Shown here one piece after another: positions 49,701 through 60,765 of a stretch of DNA of 64,000 nucleotides. This DNA comes from Cololabis saira (lineage: Eukaryota > Chordata > Actinopteri > Beloniformes > Belonidae): the NCBI RefSeq assembly GCF_033807715.1, contig NC_084596.1, forward strand, positions 27,664,879 through 27,728,878, in the 5' to 3' direction. Each line of letters starts with the position of its first letter. Position 1 is the first letter of the stretch. A program made the position numbers and the translations under genes. The notes under the pieces are model-generated. The model searched no databases. It saw nothing but the letters and a program-made list of their open reading frames with translations, and was not told the origin of the DNA.

Positions 49701-52700
49701 AACGTTTTCTGCTATCTTTATCTGAATTCACCCTCTGTCTGCAGTATCAGTAAAACAACACCCCTGTTGTCTCTAAATCATCTCTTTCATGAAGTAATAG
49801 AAGGCAATTTAACACATCAGACTTGTTTTTTCGATTAAAAGCAATCTTTGTTAATGGACTGTCATTCATCTCAGCATTACCAATGTGTGTAGGAATTCAT
49901 TGCAAGGAGGCCTATTTGGGAGGGGGGTGTCAGTGTGTTAAATAAGAAACATCCACTCTCTCTTTTCTCTGTCGCTCCGTTTATGAGTTCATATTTCACT
50001 TTCAGCCACTGGCTCTTTCATTGATTTGAATTAATTTTTGTGCAACAAAATATGGAAAATAGATACTTCTTTCTCTCACTCCACTGTGACAGGTAAGAGG
50101 AAGTAAGGGAGGTATGTGAGGGGAAACGTAGATATTTTCAACAGATCTGGGAAGCAGTGAAAATATTCAGAGCTGTTTATCTTAAAGGACGACGCTGCCT
50201 CCATTAGAAGCAGATCAGACTCCAAAACAAGAACTGTTTAATTGTAACTAAAAAAAGAAATGTGTCCTTCTCCACCCTGCAGTATTTGAATGAGTAATAT
50301 TCCAAGTACTAACACACCATTGGCAACAGTGCAGATTCAGTAAAGATTTTTCTTCTTCTAAATATCTAAACTTATACTGCAAAAAATAAATGAATAAATA
50401 AATAGATTAACAAAAAAGGTTTGGATGTTGTGGTTGGTTACAATGAAAAACAATCCTGCATTTTCATTAAAAAAATACCAGTAGAATACTAAAGTAAATA
50501 AATAAATAAAAAGTTGAAGCAAGGGAATGTTTATCATTGTATTGTATCAAATCTTTCTAACTTTAAAATCATCTGGGATCTAAGGAGATCAGTTGCTGTA
50601 ATGTTTTCCATTGTTTCTTTACATACGATCTCAGTTGTCAGTATTACAGGGCCTCCTTTGTTATTGTTGTTTTTTCTGCTTACTTTTTCTTATTGAATTA
50701 TTTACCCCCACAATCTTTCCCAGAATGGCAAACCCTCCACAATCTTATTTCTAAGAAGCTGAGTCTGTCTGGAATACTGTTTTATACTCAGTACAGACCT
50801 GTTGCCAATTAACTTAGTCAGCTGTGTCATGTTCCACCAGATTTTCTTTCTTTTTCTCTTCTTTGCAGCATTACAAAATTGTTGTGGTGTGTTGATGCCC
50901 CGTCCCAACAACAATATTTGCTCCAGAAAAATTGATTTTCCTTTTTTCCTGAAGGCAGCTGGGATACGTTCCAGTCGGCCCATGGATGGATGGGTGGATG
51001 GACAATTTGAGTAGTTAAGGCTAAAATGCCAGAAGAGTAGCTATTTTGTAACTCTTAAATAAAAACAGCCTTTCCAAAAAACAGTATTGAGCTGAGCAGT
51101 TCATACAATTAAGAAAATGAGAAACTACTGACAATTACTGTATATGGTTAGGTAACATTTTCCACTGAGCTGACATATTTTCAAACACAAAAATTGTTTG
51201 AATTATGTCAATTTTATCTTGTTTTTCTTTAAACTTAATTCACATAATTCACTAAAATTATATTGCAGTCTGTTTCTTTGACCGTACTTAGCTAAACAAT
51301 TTGAATGTGCTTTTTAAATCTGCCTCATGTGAAATAAAATGTGAGCCGGGGCTGCCTCATGCTGCTTTTACCGCACCATAAAACCCCGTCATGGTGGAGG
51401 TTTTTTTGTTTTTTTTGAGAGGGGGGTGTTCTTAGAAGCATCTATCCCTCTTACTCCTCTCTCAAGGACCCAATCTGGCTTGTTTGCTTTGGGTTTTGCT
51501 TCAGTCCACTGTTTGAAGTACACAGGCATCTTCGGGAAACAGCAGGACTTGTGAGTGATCCTTGCATCTGCTCATGAGACAAACCCAGACAGGGTTATTT
51601 GATTGTGTATAAGCCCGGCTTTTAGTTTTCCGGAAGGCAGCTGTCACCATGTGGGCAGTCACCAGTGCCTGCTCACTATTTAAGAATAATGACATTACAT
51701 TTGCTTTATATTTCCTGACATGAGATGTCGTATTCCTCATGCAAATGCACACAGCCATTTGGAAAGACCTTTCCTTAACACTACTACTAATACGTTTTTA
51801 CTTGAGCAGTTGCTTTTTCTTTACCCCAACAAAAACTCGTTTCAGTTTATTTATGCTGGGATGAGCTTTTGCTTAGACAATTCGTCCAATCATTTAAATC
51901 CTGCCAGAATTTTAGCATTAAACAGATAGAAATTGTGCTGACAATTGTTTATTCAGGGATGTTCTCCAGATGAAGTAATTCTCTTTAAAATCCTGTTTTT
52001 TGTGCAGGAAGAATTACTCAATATGATGATGAATGCTTTAAACCTACTTGTATGGTCTCTGCTTCTATTTCAAAATATTCTGTGTACTTTCAGTCATGTA
52101 AAAAGTGAATAAATACAAAACATCTCGAAGAATTAAGAGACAGTAAATATATACATGATTGAGGTATCCTAAAAATGGATTCATGGAAAAAAAAGGAAGA
52201 GAGTGCAGAAAACCACAGGGCTTAAAAGACAGCTGAAGGAAGTAGGCTGCGGCTTGTCAATCATAAAGCTGAGAAAAAAGGAGCGGAGGAGTCTGAAAGC
52301 TGTGATGCAGGGAGGTGTTGAAAGATGAGAAAAAAGAGTCAAGAATGAAAAGCTTTGTGAAACACTGCCACAGAAACAGCAGAGGGACATGCATGCATGC
52401 AGACACAAAAGCTTATGCAGTACAGTGCTATTAATGTAACATGGTGCAACAATAACCATAAACTAATTACACTTCCTCTCAGGGCCGATTATGTTTTGGG
52501 GGCAGAACAGAATGTTGGAAACACCGTCATGGAAAGGATGTGTTTGTAGAGCGATGGGGCCGCAATTTGTCATCTAATTGTCAGGATGGTTGAGTGGTCC
52601 AAGGGGTTATGTTAACTGCAGTCTCTGAAGACGTGTGGCTTTGAATCCCATTTCATATGCAACTGTGCTCCAGAGTGCTCGTCTTTCAGCTGAAAGGCTG

Positions 52701-55700
52701 CTAGTTCAAGCTCCAAATCCAGTTCACAGATTAAAATTCCTTCCTGGAATCAGATCTCCTTCCTGATTTTCCAAACTGCTGCCTGCTCCAGGTAAGGCAA
52801 GGAGTATTCACAAGTACTTCACAAATTTAATAAAGTAGAATAATGTCCATTTCAGGTTGCTTACTGTTGCTTACTGTGATAAGTCCAGGGAGGAAAATGC
52901 ATCATAGTCTCTTTATAATAAAAAGTTCAGTACATGATTATTTCAATAAGTATCAAAGGGTGTATCCAGGCAGATAATATTCACCTACTCAGTTTTTTCT
53001 GTTGCAATAGAGAGAACTGCAACAACTAACTTGCATGAAACACCTTGTTGCTTTGTGCAAAAACAATTTCTTTGTAAAACAAAAACATAACATGTAACTG
53101 GTTGTAACTGTGTTCGATTTTCCCATAATGCAGAGAAACCGCCAGCATCTCCGGGAAGCCGTATGCCTTCTACCAAACCAAATCTGGTCAACGGGAAAAC
53201 TCCAGCTCTTTCTATACTTTCCCTTTTTCTGCTTTGCAATAGTTTAATGAAAGGCAACTTGTTCTAACTGAATTTGCTCAGCATATCCACACTGTGTTGA
53301 GTCATAATGATTTAGTCATTGGAAAAAAACACAAAAAAAGACCTGGCTCACCAGAACTAGTTAGTCATGGGTGCCAGAAAAGCACACCTGTCTTTAGAGT
53401 ATAGACTGTAATAACTTATACGCCCCCCTCCGCTTTTTAGATTTTTGTTGAGATTTATTTTACAACTGTCTCACCAAAGATAGACTCTTTTTATCTTTAA
53501 ATTCCAGTACATGAGTTATGTTTCCGACCTCCTTAAATCACACTGTTACTGTTACTCACTGTTATAAAGACAACTCTATTTTAAGATAAATATCTTCTTT
53601 ACTTTTGATAAAGTCAGTGCCCTGTTGATAATTGTAAAATCTACTGAAATGTGTCAAACTGTCTTTAAAGCTGAAACACACACAGAAAACCAATATTCCC
53701 TCATAACTAAGCTTCATGGAGGCTACCTGTGGCTAAAGAGGAGATGACACCATAGTCAGATTGAGAGAGAAGAAGCTCTCAGATGAGGCATGATTCAGAT
53801 TCATTTGTGTGAAAAAGACAAGACAGAGGAGAGGAGACTTGGTCTGCTATATCACCAGCTCTTTAGGAGAACACTGTGTTCCTGGCCCACTTCCCATGCA
53901 GCTTGACAAGTCCAAAGAGTGGACAGGTGGTGTGGGGATGGTGCTGGAATGGTATTACGAGATGATGCCCAGTGGCCATGTGGCATCTCTTGCTCTTCGT
54001 ATGGGCCAAAAGAGAGCCTGTGTGCCCAGTGACCACGGCTATGAATCACTGACATTGCCCCTTCCTGCCAAAGTGGATCAGAATGATCGGGCTTTGGGTC
54101 AGGGCAAGGCTGGAACATCTGACAAGGAATTTTATGGCCGTGAAGCCTTTCGGGGTGACATGAAGCTTGGACCCAAAGTGCAGAAAAAAGCTGCTTATTC
54201 AATTATACATCAAATAATTACAGAGCACTAATTAAACCAGTAAGGTAATTGACACAATTGAAGACATAATATCTTCAATGCATAAAAATTTGAAGGCCAA
54301 TCCAACGATTAACATCAGGTCTGTGACATGAATGCATGGAAAGCTGGAAGGACGACGCTTAATTGTAGCTGACAAACCGAATAGCAACAATCATATAAAA
54401 AAGTGATATAAAAATAATTAAAAGGGAATTATAATTGGTCATAACAAGCCAATAAGAGGGAATGTCTTTTTAGTTAGTTCTAAACCTGTGCCTATAAACA
54501 AACAAGTTAAAAATAGAAGCTTTCAACGGGGTCAAATGAACCCTTCGGTAAAAGCAAAAAAAAGGTTAGTTGTAATCCTATGGATTAATGGATTTGACAT
54601 GGGCTTGAGCCTACTGTAAGTAATAGAAGCCAGATTACATGTAGATAGGTCTGTGGCACAAACAAAGATGCTCTAAGTGTCAGCCATATTCAAATCAGAT
54701 GATGGAGACATGTCACATCCTTTTTGAGACGTTTTTGACATAACATTTTTCAAAGACCAATGATGTTTTCAGTCTATCCTCATTTCCTCCCTTGTTCTGT
54801 CTTTCTTAGGATTCCTGAATCCTTTGTCAATGACCAGTCTGAAGTCATCTAAGGATACGTTATCACACCACCAATCATGCTTCAGTAAAGGGCACACTAG
54901 CACAAAAGGATCCATAAACTTAATACAAGACTTTATCGAATCCTTAGAAAAACAAACAAAAGAATTTGCAGCCCTTTTATTAAACCATCTAAGGCTTTTG
55001 ACATGAAGGCCCATGCAATATAAGCCCAAAGACTGATGCATAGATGTAGAAAGCATTTACTTCCACACATCCCAATGTAACCGAGTGTGTTCCTCAGGGA
55101 TCGATCCTGAGACCACTTTATTTATTTATTTATTTTTTTTTTTAATATTTATTTTAGTTCCTGATTTTTTTTCCCTTTTATCACTCATTGCTCCTAACTA
55201 CCTAATGCAATCCTGGGCATTGCTCTCCCTCTGCCAACCTCTGGAAGGCCCTGCCTCCTCCTTGCTTGGCTGGTGCACTACCAGCTCCACCACCGTGCAT
55301 TGCCTCTTTATTTTTTTTACATAAAACAAACTTGATTCAAATGTATCAAATTTAGATCAAAACACAAAACAGTATATTGCAATACACTACTTCGCATACA
55401 CACCTAGCCAGGCCTTTTGTGAACCAAAACAAGCTTTTAACACTGGCAAACATATTTTGTTTGATTTACAACTTAATCAAACTACAAAGAAAACAAACAA
55501 AGAAAAAGTAGAGAAGCTTTTAAACTTCCCAGCTATCATCACTTTTCAGAAAGAATAAAAAAAATACAAGTACAACTTAATGCTTCTCTTTCCTTTATAC
55601 CTTTGATTTCACTATTGTTTAAAAATAAAGCTGAAGTCAAAAATGCTTTACATGAAAATCTGTTGACTCATTTTTTTCCTCTGGGCTGAAAAAATACAGA

Positions 55701-56826
55701 AAAAATTGATACTACTTCATTCACGCCTGTACTTGATTAGGGTAAGACTGAAAGACTGAAATGCATTACAGTTGACCGTAAACCTTTAAACACCATTGCA
55801 GGTTGAAAGTTTGCTTTGGTTTGTCAATTTTGTCCTGAAGACTCAAAAACTGGTGTATTTCTATCAATCTCTATCTATTTTTAAACTTACATCTTTCCAA
55901 GATCTATGCAAAGTTATTGTCTTTGTTCCAAAAAACGATTCATGGTTCTTTATACCTATCCACAATACAGCCCTGAACTGCAGAAAGAAAAACATTTGGA
56001 TATACTGCTCATTCTGCTTAAATCAGCTGAAGAAAATCTGTGGATAAACATTGGCAGCAAAAATGTCTTCCTGTTAATGTTATGATTGAAGGACAATATA
56101 TATTCTTACGTGTGTATTATTGTGTGTGTACAGTGTTTGTGTATTTCTGCTGACCTGAGGTGCTCCCTGTGTATGCCATGAAACTTGTTATACTAGCATT
56201 TGAAAGCACTGCATTAGAAAGCAAAAAGATTAACTGCACCAGCAAAACTCACAACAAAAGTCAAGCAAATGTTCAGCTCTGAAACCACGCAGAGTGAAAT
56301 ATTGACAGATGGGAGAGCTGAAATCTTTTCCACATACATACCAAGAGCAATTGAGGATGGGTACAAGTCGGCAATCCTTTCACTCGGTTCATTCACACAA
56401 CAAGAGAGGAGGCGAGCTTTAGCTGTGGGCAAATCTGGCTGAGATTAAAGAGGTCTGTCAACTCTTCCTCAAATGAAGCACTAGATAATCATATTAAGCA
56501 TCGTATGGGCTTCCAATATTCACTGTGACATAATTCCAAGCTACAGGCGTGTGGACTGTGGCCAAAGCAACGCACACACCAAAACATACACTCACACATT
56601 ACTGTTGTGTCAGAATTTTGACAAAATGCAAATTGCACAGAGACAGAGCTGCTTTGAATGCTAACAGTGGCTGTAATTGAAGGATGTGGCTTCAAGGGAG
56701 GGAAACAGACTCACCGTGGCGAGCTCATCAAACTTTCCAAACAGCTCATTTAACAGCTTAACCAGTTCCTGTGCTGTACACTGAGAGGCCAGGCTGGTGA
56801 AGCCAACTATATCTGCAAACAGGATA
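31342..56826 (-). CDS. adcy1: Adenylyl cyclase type 1 (partial; last 17 coding exons)
   Basis: Membrane enzyme that makes cAMP from ATP; AC1 is stimulated by calcium/calmodulin and is mainly neural. Seventeen minus-strand exons join in phase and give about 860 residues, matching human exons 4-20. The first catalytic domain starts at ILFADIVGF (first metal Asp), with LGDCYYC (second metal Asp) and VEATE-type segments following. The calmodulin-binding segment [18 protein letters not shown] is intact and points to type 1. The second membrane block covers exons 10-14. The second catalytic domain has [13 protein letters not shown] (purine-binding Lys) and [18 protein letters not shown] (Asp, Asn, Arg of the active site). 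The tail ends in an acidic stretch and VADVAV. Exons encoding the N-terminus and first membrane block lie past 64000. Fish may have adcy1a and adcy1b; the copy is not determined. Confidence 0.95.
31930..32160 (+). repeat. SINE-like interspersed repeat
   Basis: Begins ggggcagcagtggcttgggc, followed by ggactgtctctgcagtcc, gtgtccttgagcaagata and a tail aagtgctttgagatgtc. This order matches a widespread fish repeat of tRNA-like or snRNA-like origin. It is diverged and lies in adcy1 intron 19. Confidence 0.6.
32160..33547. other. adcy1 intron 19, remainder
   Basis: No gene. Contains a G-rich patch at 32790-32840 on the plus strand. Confidence 0.6.
33548..33672 (-). CDS. adcy1: adcy1 exon 19: C2 active-site segment
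   Basis: Acceptor gcacag; reads [20 protein letters not shown] then [20 protein letters not shown]; donor cag|gtaatc. Contains the active-site Asp, Asn and Arg. Confidence 0.96.
33776..33890 (-). CDS. adcy1: adcy1 exon 18: C2 domain
   Basis: Acceptor cttcag; reads [20 protein letters not shown] to NEFVLRVG; donor gtaagt; phase 1 at the end. Confidence 0.95.
33984..34082 (-). CDS. adcy1: adcy1 exon 17: C2 domain, purine-binding Lys
   Basis: Acceptor cctgtag; reads [20 protein letters not shown] then [13 protein letters not shown]; donor gtgggt. Confidence 0.95.
34182..34328 (-). CDS. adcy1: adcy1 exon 16: C2 domain
   Basis: Acceptor cccttcag; reads [20 protein letters not shown] to NEIIADFDE; donor gtgagg; 49 codons. 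Confidence 0.95.
34467..34583 (-). CDS. adcy1: adcy1 exon 15: start of C2 domain
   Basis: Acceptor gccatcag; reads [20 protein letters not shown] to MSNPRNM; donor gtgagc; 39 codons. Confidence 0.95.
35045..35171 (-). CDS. adcy1: adcy1 exon 14: last membrane helix
   Basis: Acceptor tccacag; reads [20 protein letters not shown], then [17 protein letters not shown]; donor gtcaga. Confidence 0.92.
35810..36072 (-). CDS. adcy1: adcy1 exon 13: extracellular loop and helices
   Basis: Acceptor ctgacag; reads [16 protein letters not shown], an N-glycosylation-prone loop with NHT, then [20 protein letters not shown] and [10 protein letters not shown]; donor gtgaga. Confidence 0.92.
36295..36710 (-). 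pseudogene. Tc1-like transposase remnant
   Basis: Minus-strand frames read [20 protein letters not shown] (helix-turn-helix part of Tc1-like transposases), then in shifted frames KWKTV and HYVL followed by RPDRRGT, at the expected spacing for the start of the catalytic domain. Frameshifts and lack of the rest show it is inactive. Lies in adcy1 intron 12. Confidence 0.65.
36957..37180 (+). repeat. Fish interspersed repeat (SINE/MITE-like)
   Basis: Reads gggctgcgccatggcttggt ggttagcac, then ggggcctttctgcgttgagt ttgcatg, and gtgcccatagcagtgatt. This is the familiar fish repeat with 'gctgcacggtggcttggtggttagcac'. It ends in a cctaataaagtgg motif. Confidence 0.7.
37834..37923 (-). CDS. adcy1: adcy1 exon 12: membrane helix
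   Basis: Acceptor cctgtcag; reads [20 protein letters not shown] then [10 protein letters not shown]; donor gtgagt; 30 codons. Confidence 0.92.
38219..38303 (-). CDS. adcy1: adcy1 exon 11: membrane helix
   Basis: Acceptor cacttag; reads [20 protein letters not shown] then YLHITRVQ; donor gtaaac. Confidence 0.92.
38407..38504 (-). CDS. adcy1: adcy1 exon 10: first helix of second membrane block
   Basis: Acceptor gcatcag; reads [20 protein letters not shown] then [12 protein letters not shown]; donor gtacgt. Confidence 0.92.
38608..38805 (-). CDS. adcy1: adcy1 exon 9: C1b to second membrane block
   Basis: Acceptor cgccag; reads [36 protein letters not shown] and ends SEREQR; donor gtgagg. A transposon sits 43 bp upstream of its acceptor side. 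Confidence 0.93.
38849..39468. mobile_element. hAT-type MITE with perfect 8-bp target duplication
   Basis: The element (38857-39460) has inverted ends TAGGGTTGCCACC and GGTGGCAACCCCTA and is flanked on both sides by TAGTGCCC. An 8-bp duplication with TAGGG-type ends is the signature of hAT transposons. No transposase frame is present. It lies in adcy1 intron 8, next to the exon 9 acceptor. Confidence 0.8.
38964..39190. repeat. 41-bp tandem repeat inside the hAT MITE
   Basis: Five full units start at 38964, 39005, 39046, 39087 and 39128, with a partial one at 39169. Each contains tttacaccatattct and gttgaattattgaaataaa. Two variants (taactttt and gaaccttt) mostly alternate. Confidence 0.92.
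39469..40688. other. adcy1 intron 8, remainder
   Basis: No gene or strong repeat recognised. Confidence 0.6.
40689..40844 (-). CDS. adcy1: adcy1 exon 8: calmodulin-binding C1b
   Basis: Acceptor gtgacag; reads [38 protein letters not shown] and ends NCEDGDK; donor gtataa. This segment binds calmodulin in mammalian AC1. Confidence 0.94.
41549..41690 (-). CDS. adcy1: adcy1 exon 7: end of C1a
   Basis: Acceptor tccacag; reads [20 protein letters not shown] to [10 protein letters not shown]; donor gtatca. Confidence 0.93.
42819..42977 (-). CDS. adcy1: adcy1 exon 6: C1 domain
   Basis: Acceptor cccttcag; reads [20 protein letters not shown], then [19 protein letters not shown]; donor gtcagt. Confidence 0.95.
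43512..44042. mobile_element. TTAA-flanked inverted-repeat element nested in copy B
   Basis: The ends are inverted copies: gagagctagcaagatttgaa agtggcacctcctctaagcc on the left matches its complement on the right with about one mismatch in 40; a looser outer 20 bp also pairs. TTAA stands at both junctions (43512-43515 and 44039-44042) and occurs once in the uninterrupted copy A at the same place. No transposase frame. Confidence 0.75.
43596..43632. repeat. Perfect 18-bp hairpin
   Basis: CCAATCTGTTTCATTCGG is followed after one base by its exact complement. Lies within the nested element. Confidence 0.9.
44501..46163. other. adcy1 intron 5, remainder
   Basis: No gene recognised; the open frame at 45340-45131 (-) has no identifiable domain. 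Confidence 0.55.
46164..46291 (-). CDS. adcy1: adcy1 exon 5: C1 domain, second metal Asp
   Basis: Acceptor ttgacag; reads [20 protein letters not shown] to MGLDMIDTI; donor gtgagc; phase 2 at the end. Confidence 0.95.
47835..47900 (+). repeat. LINE 3' tail
   Basis: Reads ctaaagcactttgtgtagca, then gaaaagtgctatacaaataa agtttgattgatg; a standard fish L2-type end. Confidence 0.7.
52580..52659 (+). pseudogene. tRNA-Leu-like pseudogene
   Basis: gtcaggatggttgagtggtc matches the 5' half of vertebrate tRNA-Leu (GTCAGGATGGCCGAGTGGTC), followed by a variable-arm-like segment and the T-arm-like ggctttgaatcccattt. The 3' acceptor strand no longer pairs with the 5' one, so it is a pseudogene or the head of an old SINE. 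Confidence 0.6.
54840..55130 (+). pseudogene. LINE reverse transcriptase fragment
   Basis: Broken frames read [20 protein letters not shown], then PSKAFDM, and finally [11 protein letters not shown]. These are the conserved RT blocks (GF.KGHST, SKAFD, G.PQGSILGPL) in the right order and spacing. Inactive. Confidence 0.75.
56715..56826 (-). CDS. adcy1: adcy1 exon (human exon 4): C1 domain, first metal Asp
   Basis: Acceptor gttacag; reads [20 protein letters not shown] to FGKFDELAT; donor gtgagt. 112 bp, the same length as in other adenylyl cyclases. Confidence 0.94.
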
Positions 56827-57589
56827 CTGTAACAGAGAGGAAAAAAAAAAGAAAGAATCAAGTCAGTGCTGGTTCTTTATTAGAGCATGTTGTGATCAAG
56901 AAAACTAATCAAGGTTTCTTTTTTAGAAAGGCCTTTAACAAGCTCCAGGAAAAGTAAATTGAGCGTTCTCCTAATGTGATTTCAAAACTAATCAAACTTT
57001 GAAATGAATTGCCTGCAAAAAAAGGGAGAAAAGAAAGGATAGAGAGAGAGAGAACCTTCTCTGTTCTTTATCTGACTGGCGGCGCAGTCAAGCAGAGCAA
57101 CTCAAAATAGCAGCAGGAACATTCTCACGGGGATCGGAGACATGTCCTGTTAGGAGGTGCAGAAGAGCCATTCTCGGATATAATACAACCATCAAGGGGC
57201 TGTCACTATCTCCAGGTGAACTTGTATTCCCTTTTGACAGTTTGTATATAGGGCTAATAGTTTGTGCCTGAGATGATCATAAAAAAAAAAGAATAGAAAA
57301 GAATTTACCAGCAATTATGACAAGGCGTGCTGTTTCTGCATGTCAACACTCCACCATTACTGCAACTCTGTCTGAACTCTGCATGTCGTTCCAGGTGTGA
57401 CTTAAATCATGAGTGGTGTGTGGTTGTTAGCCAACTCACAAAGCAGAAGCAACTGGTAAAAGAGACAAAAGATGATAAGAGAATTCAACCGAAGTTAGGA
57501 CGTTGCTGTAAACCCACTGTTTGGATTAGCTAGGATGTGTTTTTGGAAGGGGCTACACCTAATTTGCAGCATCAGCAACGCAGTTATAC

Positions 57590-57720
57590 AAATGTCCACT
57601 TGGGGGTGGCTCCAAAATGTAGTCAGTCCCCTTTGATTCCTTTGATCCCCATGTAAAAATGTCCAGCTTTGCAGCAGAAATTACCAAACAACTCTTAGCT
57701 CATGGCGTGAAGCTCAGCTA
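57590..57720 (+). repeat. Teleost interspersed repeat fragment
   Basis: Reads gtccacttgggggtggctcc, then gtcagtcccctttgattcc and catgtaaaaatgtccagctt tgcagcagaaatta, a well-known fish repeat consensus in diverged form. Confidence 0.55.
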
Positions 57721-59229
57721 AGCGGTGACAGAGTGACTGCGAGTCCCAGCAGGGCTCCACTCGTCCTCGTTTCAGTTGTGCAAGTAGTTCTTTCAGATTC
57801 TGTTTTGGTAGCAACAATTACAATGAAAGGACATATTCAGTCAGAATGTAATGTAATGTTAGCTAATTCTTTGATGACCTGCACTTGGGCAGAGATGATA
57901 AAGAGGCCTGGCATAATGATTGTTCAGTTCTTTTTAAAAGATTTATGGTTTCAGACGATGAATGCGGGGAAGTGGCTGCTAGTTTGAAATCCGTCACCGA
58001 TGGAAGATTCTGAAAAAGGTAGCATAGCTGCTATCAGACATTTAACTGTATTCTTTACTGAGAGATACTATAATGCTCATGATCATGAAAACCTTTTTAA
58101 AAAGAACAAATATTTATGCTCTAATATCAGTTTTACTTAGCCTGTGAAATATACTAATTTAATAGATGAATGATTTATCCGATAACTAAGTTATTTTGGA
58201 AAGCGCTTGCCCTTTGTCAAACTCCTTTTGTGGATTACTTGTCCAATGGGTTGTTGTCAAGAAAAACATCTGGTGTATCTAATTAATTTCTCTGTAATCT
58301 ATCTGATGAACAACTTTGTTTCTGTAGCACTGAACATTAGAGGAGCTATGATAACCAGTTTTCATTTTGTGGGTGGCTGGGGATTACGCTTTGTGTTAAA
58401 TGTTATATGGAAAAACACCCTACTGCAGAGCACTGAAACTGTCTCCACAAATTTGCCAAGTGACATTTTCCTCTATTTTATCACTGGAAATGACATCTGA
58501 AATGTTTTTTCTTCTGAAGGAGATGACAACATGCCGTGCTAGATAGGTTACATGGGAAGAAAATGTTTGTGTCCTGCCATGTTGTTCAGCTTTTGGACTG
58601 AGGCAGAACAGAAAGTTTTCCCATGCAGGATTCACCCCAAGTGCGTTGTAGCAGAAGATAGTGTGAAGGGAATTAGTCATCAAACTGTCCCCAGCAACTC
58701 GCATGTCTGCAGCTCTTGTTCTGACAGCAGGCTGTTGCCTTCATGTGGGCTTGAGTTTTCACAGTGTGACAGAGTGCTGGATCTCTAAGACAGAACTGCT
58801 AAATGTCATTTTGTTGTTTCACAGATGTCAGCATAATTTGACCTATTTGGTTTAATTTCTTTAATGGGAACTGTCGGTGGCTGAGAAATATTGAAATGCT
58901 AATGCTAATTAGCATGTTTCTGGTCAGATTTTAAGATATATTCACTACAACTTTAACGTAAGATTAAAAATGAGCAGCCTAGGTTCTGAAAAAGCCCAAA
59001 TGTCTCTGTTCAGCTGTTGGAAAGGAAAAAACCCATTACATAACACATGAGCTGTATAAAGCAAAATTAATGTAAAACATACATTATCCAATAACTGAGC
59101 TGTATTTTAAGATTTTAAGTGAACGGTCTACACAACACATGTTCGGTTAATTTTGTCTGCAAAGCTAAGATAGTAAATCAGGTTTCATGGCTGCACTGGC
59201 TGAATTTCAGGTTCAAGCTAATTGTTCTA

Positions 59230-59300
59230 TCAGATGTAAGTCCATTTGGATAAAATAGTCTGCTAAATGACAGTAGTACTAGTAGTAGTAATACCTTTTT
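59230..59300 (+). repeat. LINE/SINE tail
   Basis: gtaagtccatttggataaaa tagtctgctaaatgaca is the frequent fish tail 'gtaagtcgctttggataaaagcgtctgctaaatg', followed by a short (GTA)n. Confidence 0.65.
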
Positions 59301-60074
59301 CAAGAAAATGCCTGTTTATGAATTTCAATTCATGTGTAACTTTCTTTCAAATGTGTCTCAAATACAAACGTCACTGTGGAAGCACACAGCTGAGTGAAGA
59401 CAACAGTGAATGCATACAGTTGGCTTTTTTAAGAGAGAACAAATTTGCTTTTGACCAGGAAAGAGCAATCCTACTTATTTAGGTGCTCTGGATTTGAAGA
59501 AAGTTGAAGAGAACTTTAAGTCGGCCAGACGTAGACTCCCCTCTGTATTGCATGCCTCTGTGATGTGATATTAAACAGGTGAGGCAGCTGTCTCTCGTAT
59601 GTTCTCAACCAGACATTTACGAGTATTTTTTAACTGATGCTGAGAGAAACTGCTGCCTTGACCTCCACGTCTGACTGTGAATTAAGTATAATCAACCATG
59701 ACGTGCTGGACAAAGTGTCTAACGGAGTAGAGAGTCCTAAATTCTCATGACCTCTAGTGACCTTTGGTGTTTTTGCCTATGTTTCAGCTCCAGGATCCTG
59801 TGTACAGATGCCCAGAGCAAACATTAATAGAGTATGAGTGCTGTGTTCAAAGTCCAGGACATCCAAGATAACGTATGCTTGGCTTTAAAAATGCAACAGA
59901 AAAGTTCCTTATATCAAAGTGCTTGGATGAAAGAGATTCTCCTGTTTCAGATCTGCAGTATCAAGGTTTGATGCTGTGTCATAATGCCCGACATTCTGTG
60001 GAGAATTGTGCCTCAGAGAATTTAGTAAACATAAGGTAAGCCACAATTATTAATGACAAACTTTATACTTGGTT

Positions 60075-60157
<83 letters not shown>
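60075..60157. repeat. (TA)n microsatellite
   Basis: About 40 TA units. Confidence 0.97.
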
Positions 60158-60158
<1 letters not shown>

Positions 60159-60666
60159 TGTAATGTCATCAGCTTTGACGAGGCAATTTAATTTTGCAAG
60201 CAATTACTTAAGTAAGATGTGTGGCAGATTGTTCCTTGAATGATACATGTGTTCATTGTAATGTATTGTACATATTTTCTTATTGAATAAAGTTTGAAAA
60301 AAAAGGTTTGTGGCAGACTTTCTTTGTCCTATTTACGTCTTTAGTCTTTTTCTTTTGTGTTGTGCCTAGTTATTGCTAGCTGGTGTCTAGTAAAAAAAAA
60401 GAAAACATTTGATGTTTACAAGTGAAAATGACGTGTCTTTATTTGTATACAGAGCGGGAAGGTCAGATCACTCAAGACACATCTGGACACACATTTTAAT
60501 GGCAGGTGTGATCAGATTTCTCAAGGTGCTTGTTAATGCAAGGTCACAGTGGGGCTTTAGTCACTAAACTTTTATCATCTACAGTAATGTGGAATTTCAT
60601 TAAAATAAGCACATAAGCATTATTCTGCTGACTAAAGCATTATAGTATCTAATATTGCCTTAACCC

Positions 60667-60668
<2 letters not shown>

Positions 60669-60764
<96 letters not shown>
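60669..60764. repeat. (CA)n microsatellite
   Basis: About 48 CA units. Confidence 0.97.

Positions 60765-60765
<1 letters not shown>

Larger units (their letters stand above)
46292..56714. other. adcy1: adcy1 intron 4 (10.4 kb)
   Basis: The largest complete adcy1 intron. Besides the listed repeats it holds mostly AT-rich sequence. The GC-richer patch at 47080-47350 has no ORF or repeat signature and could be regulatory. Confidence 0.7.
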
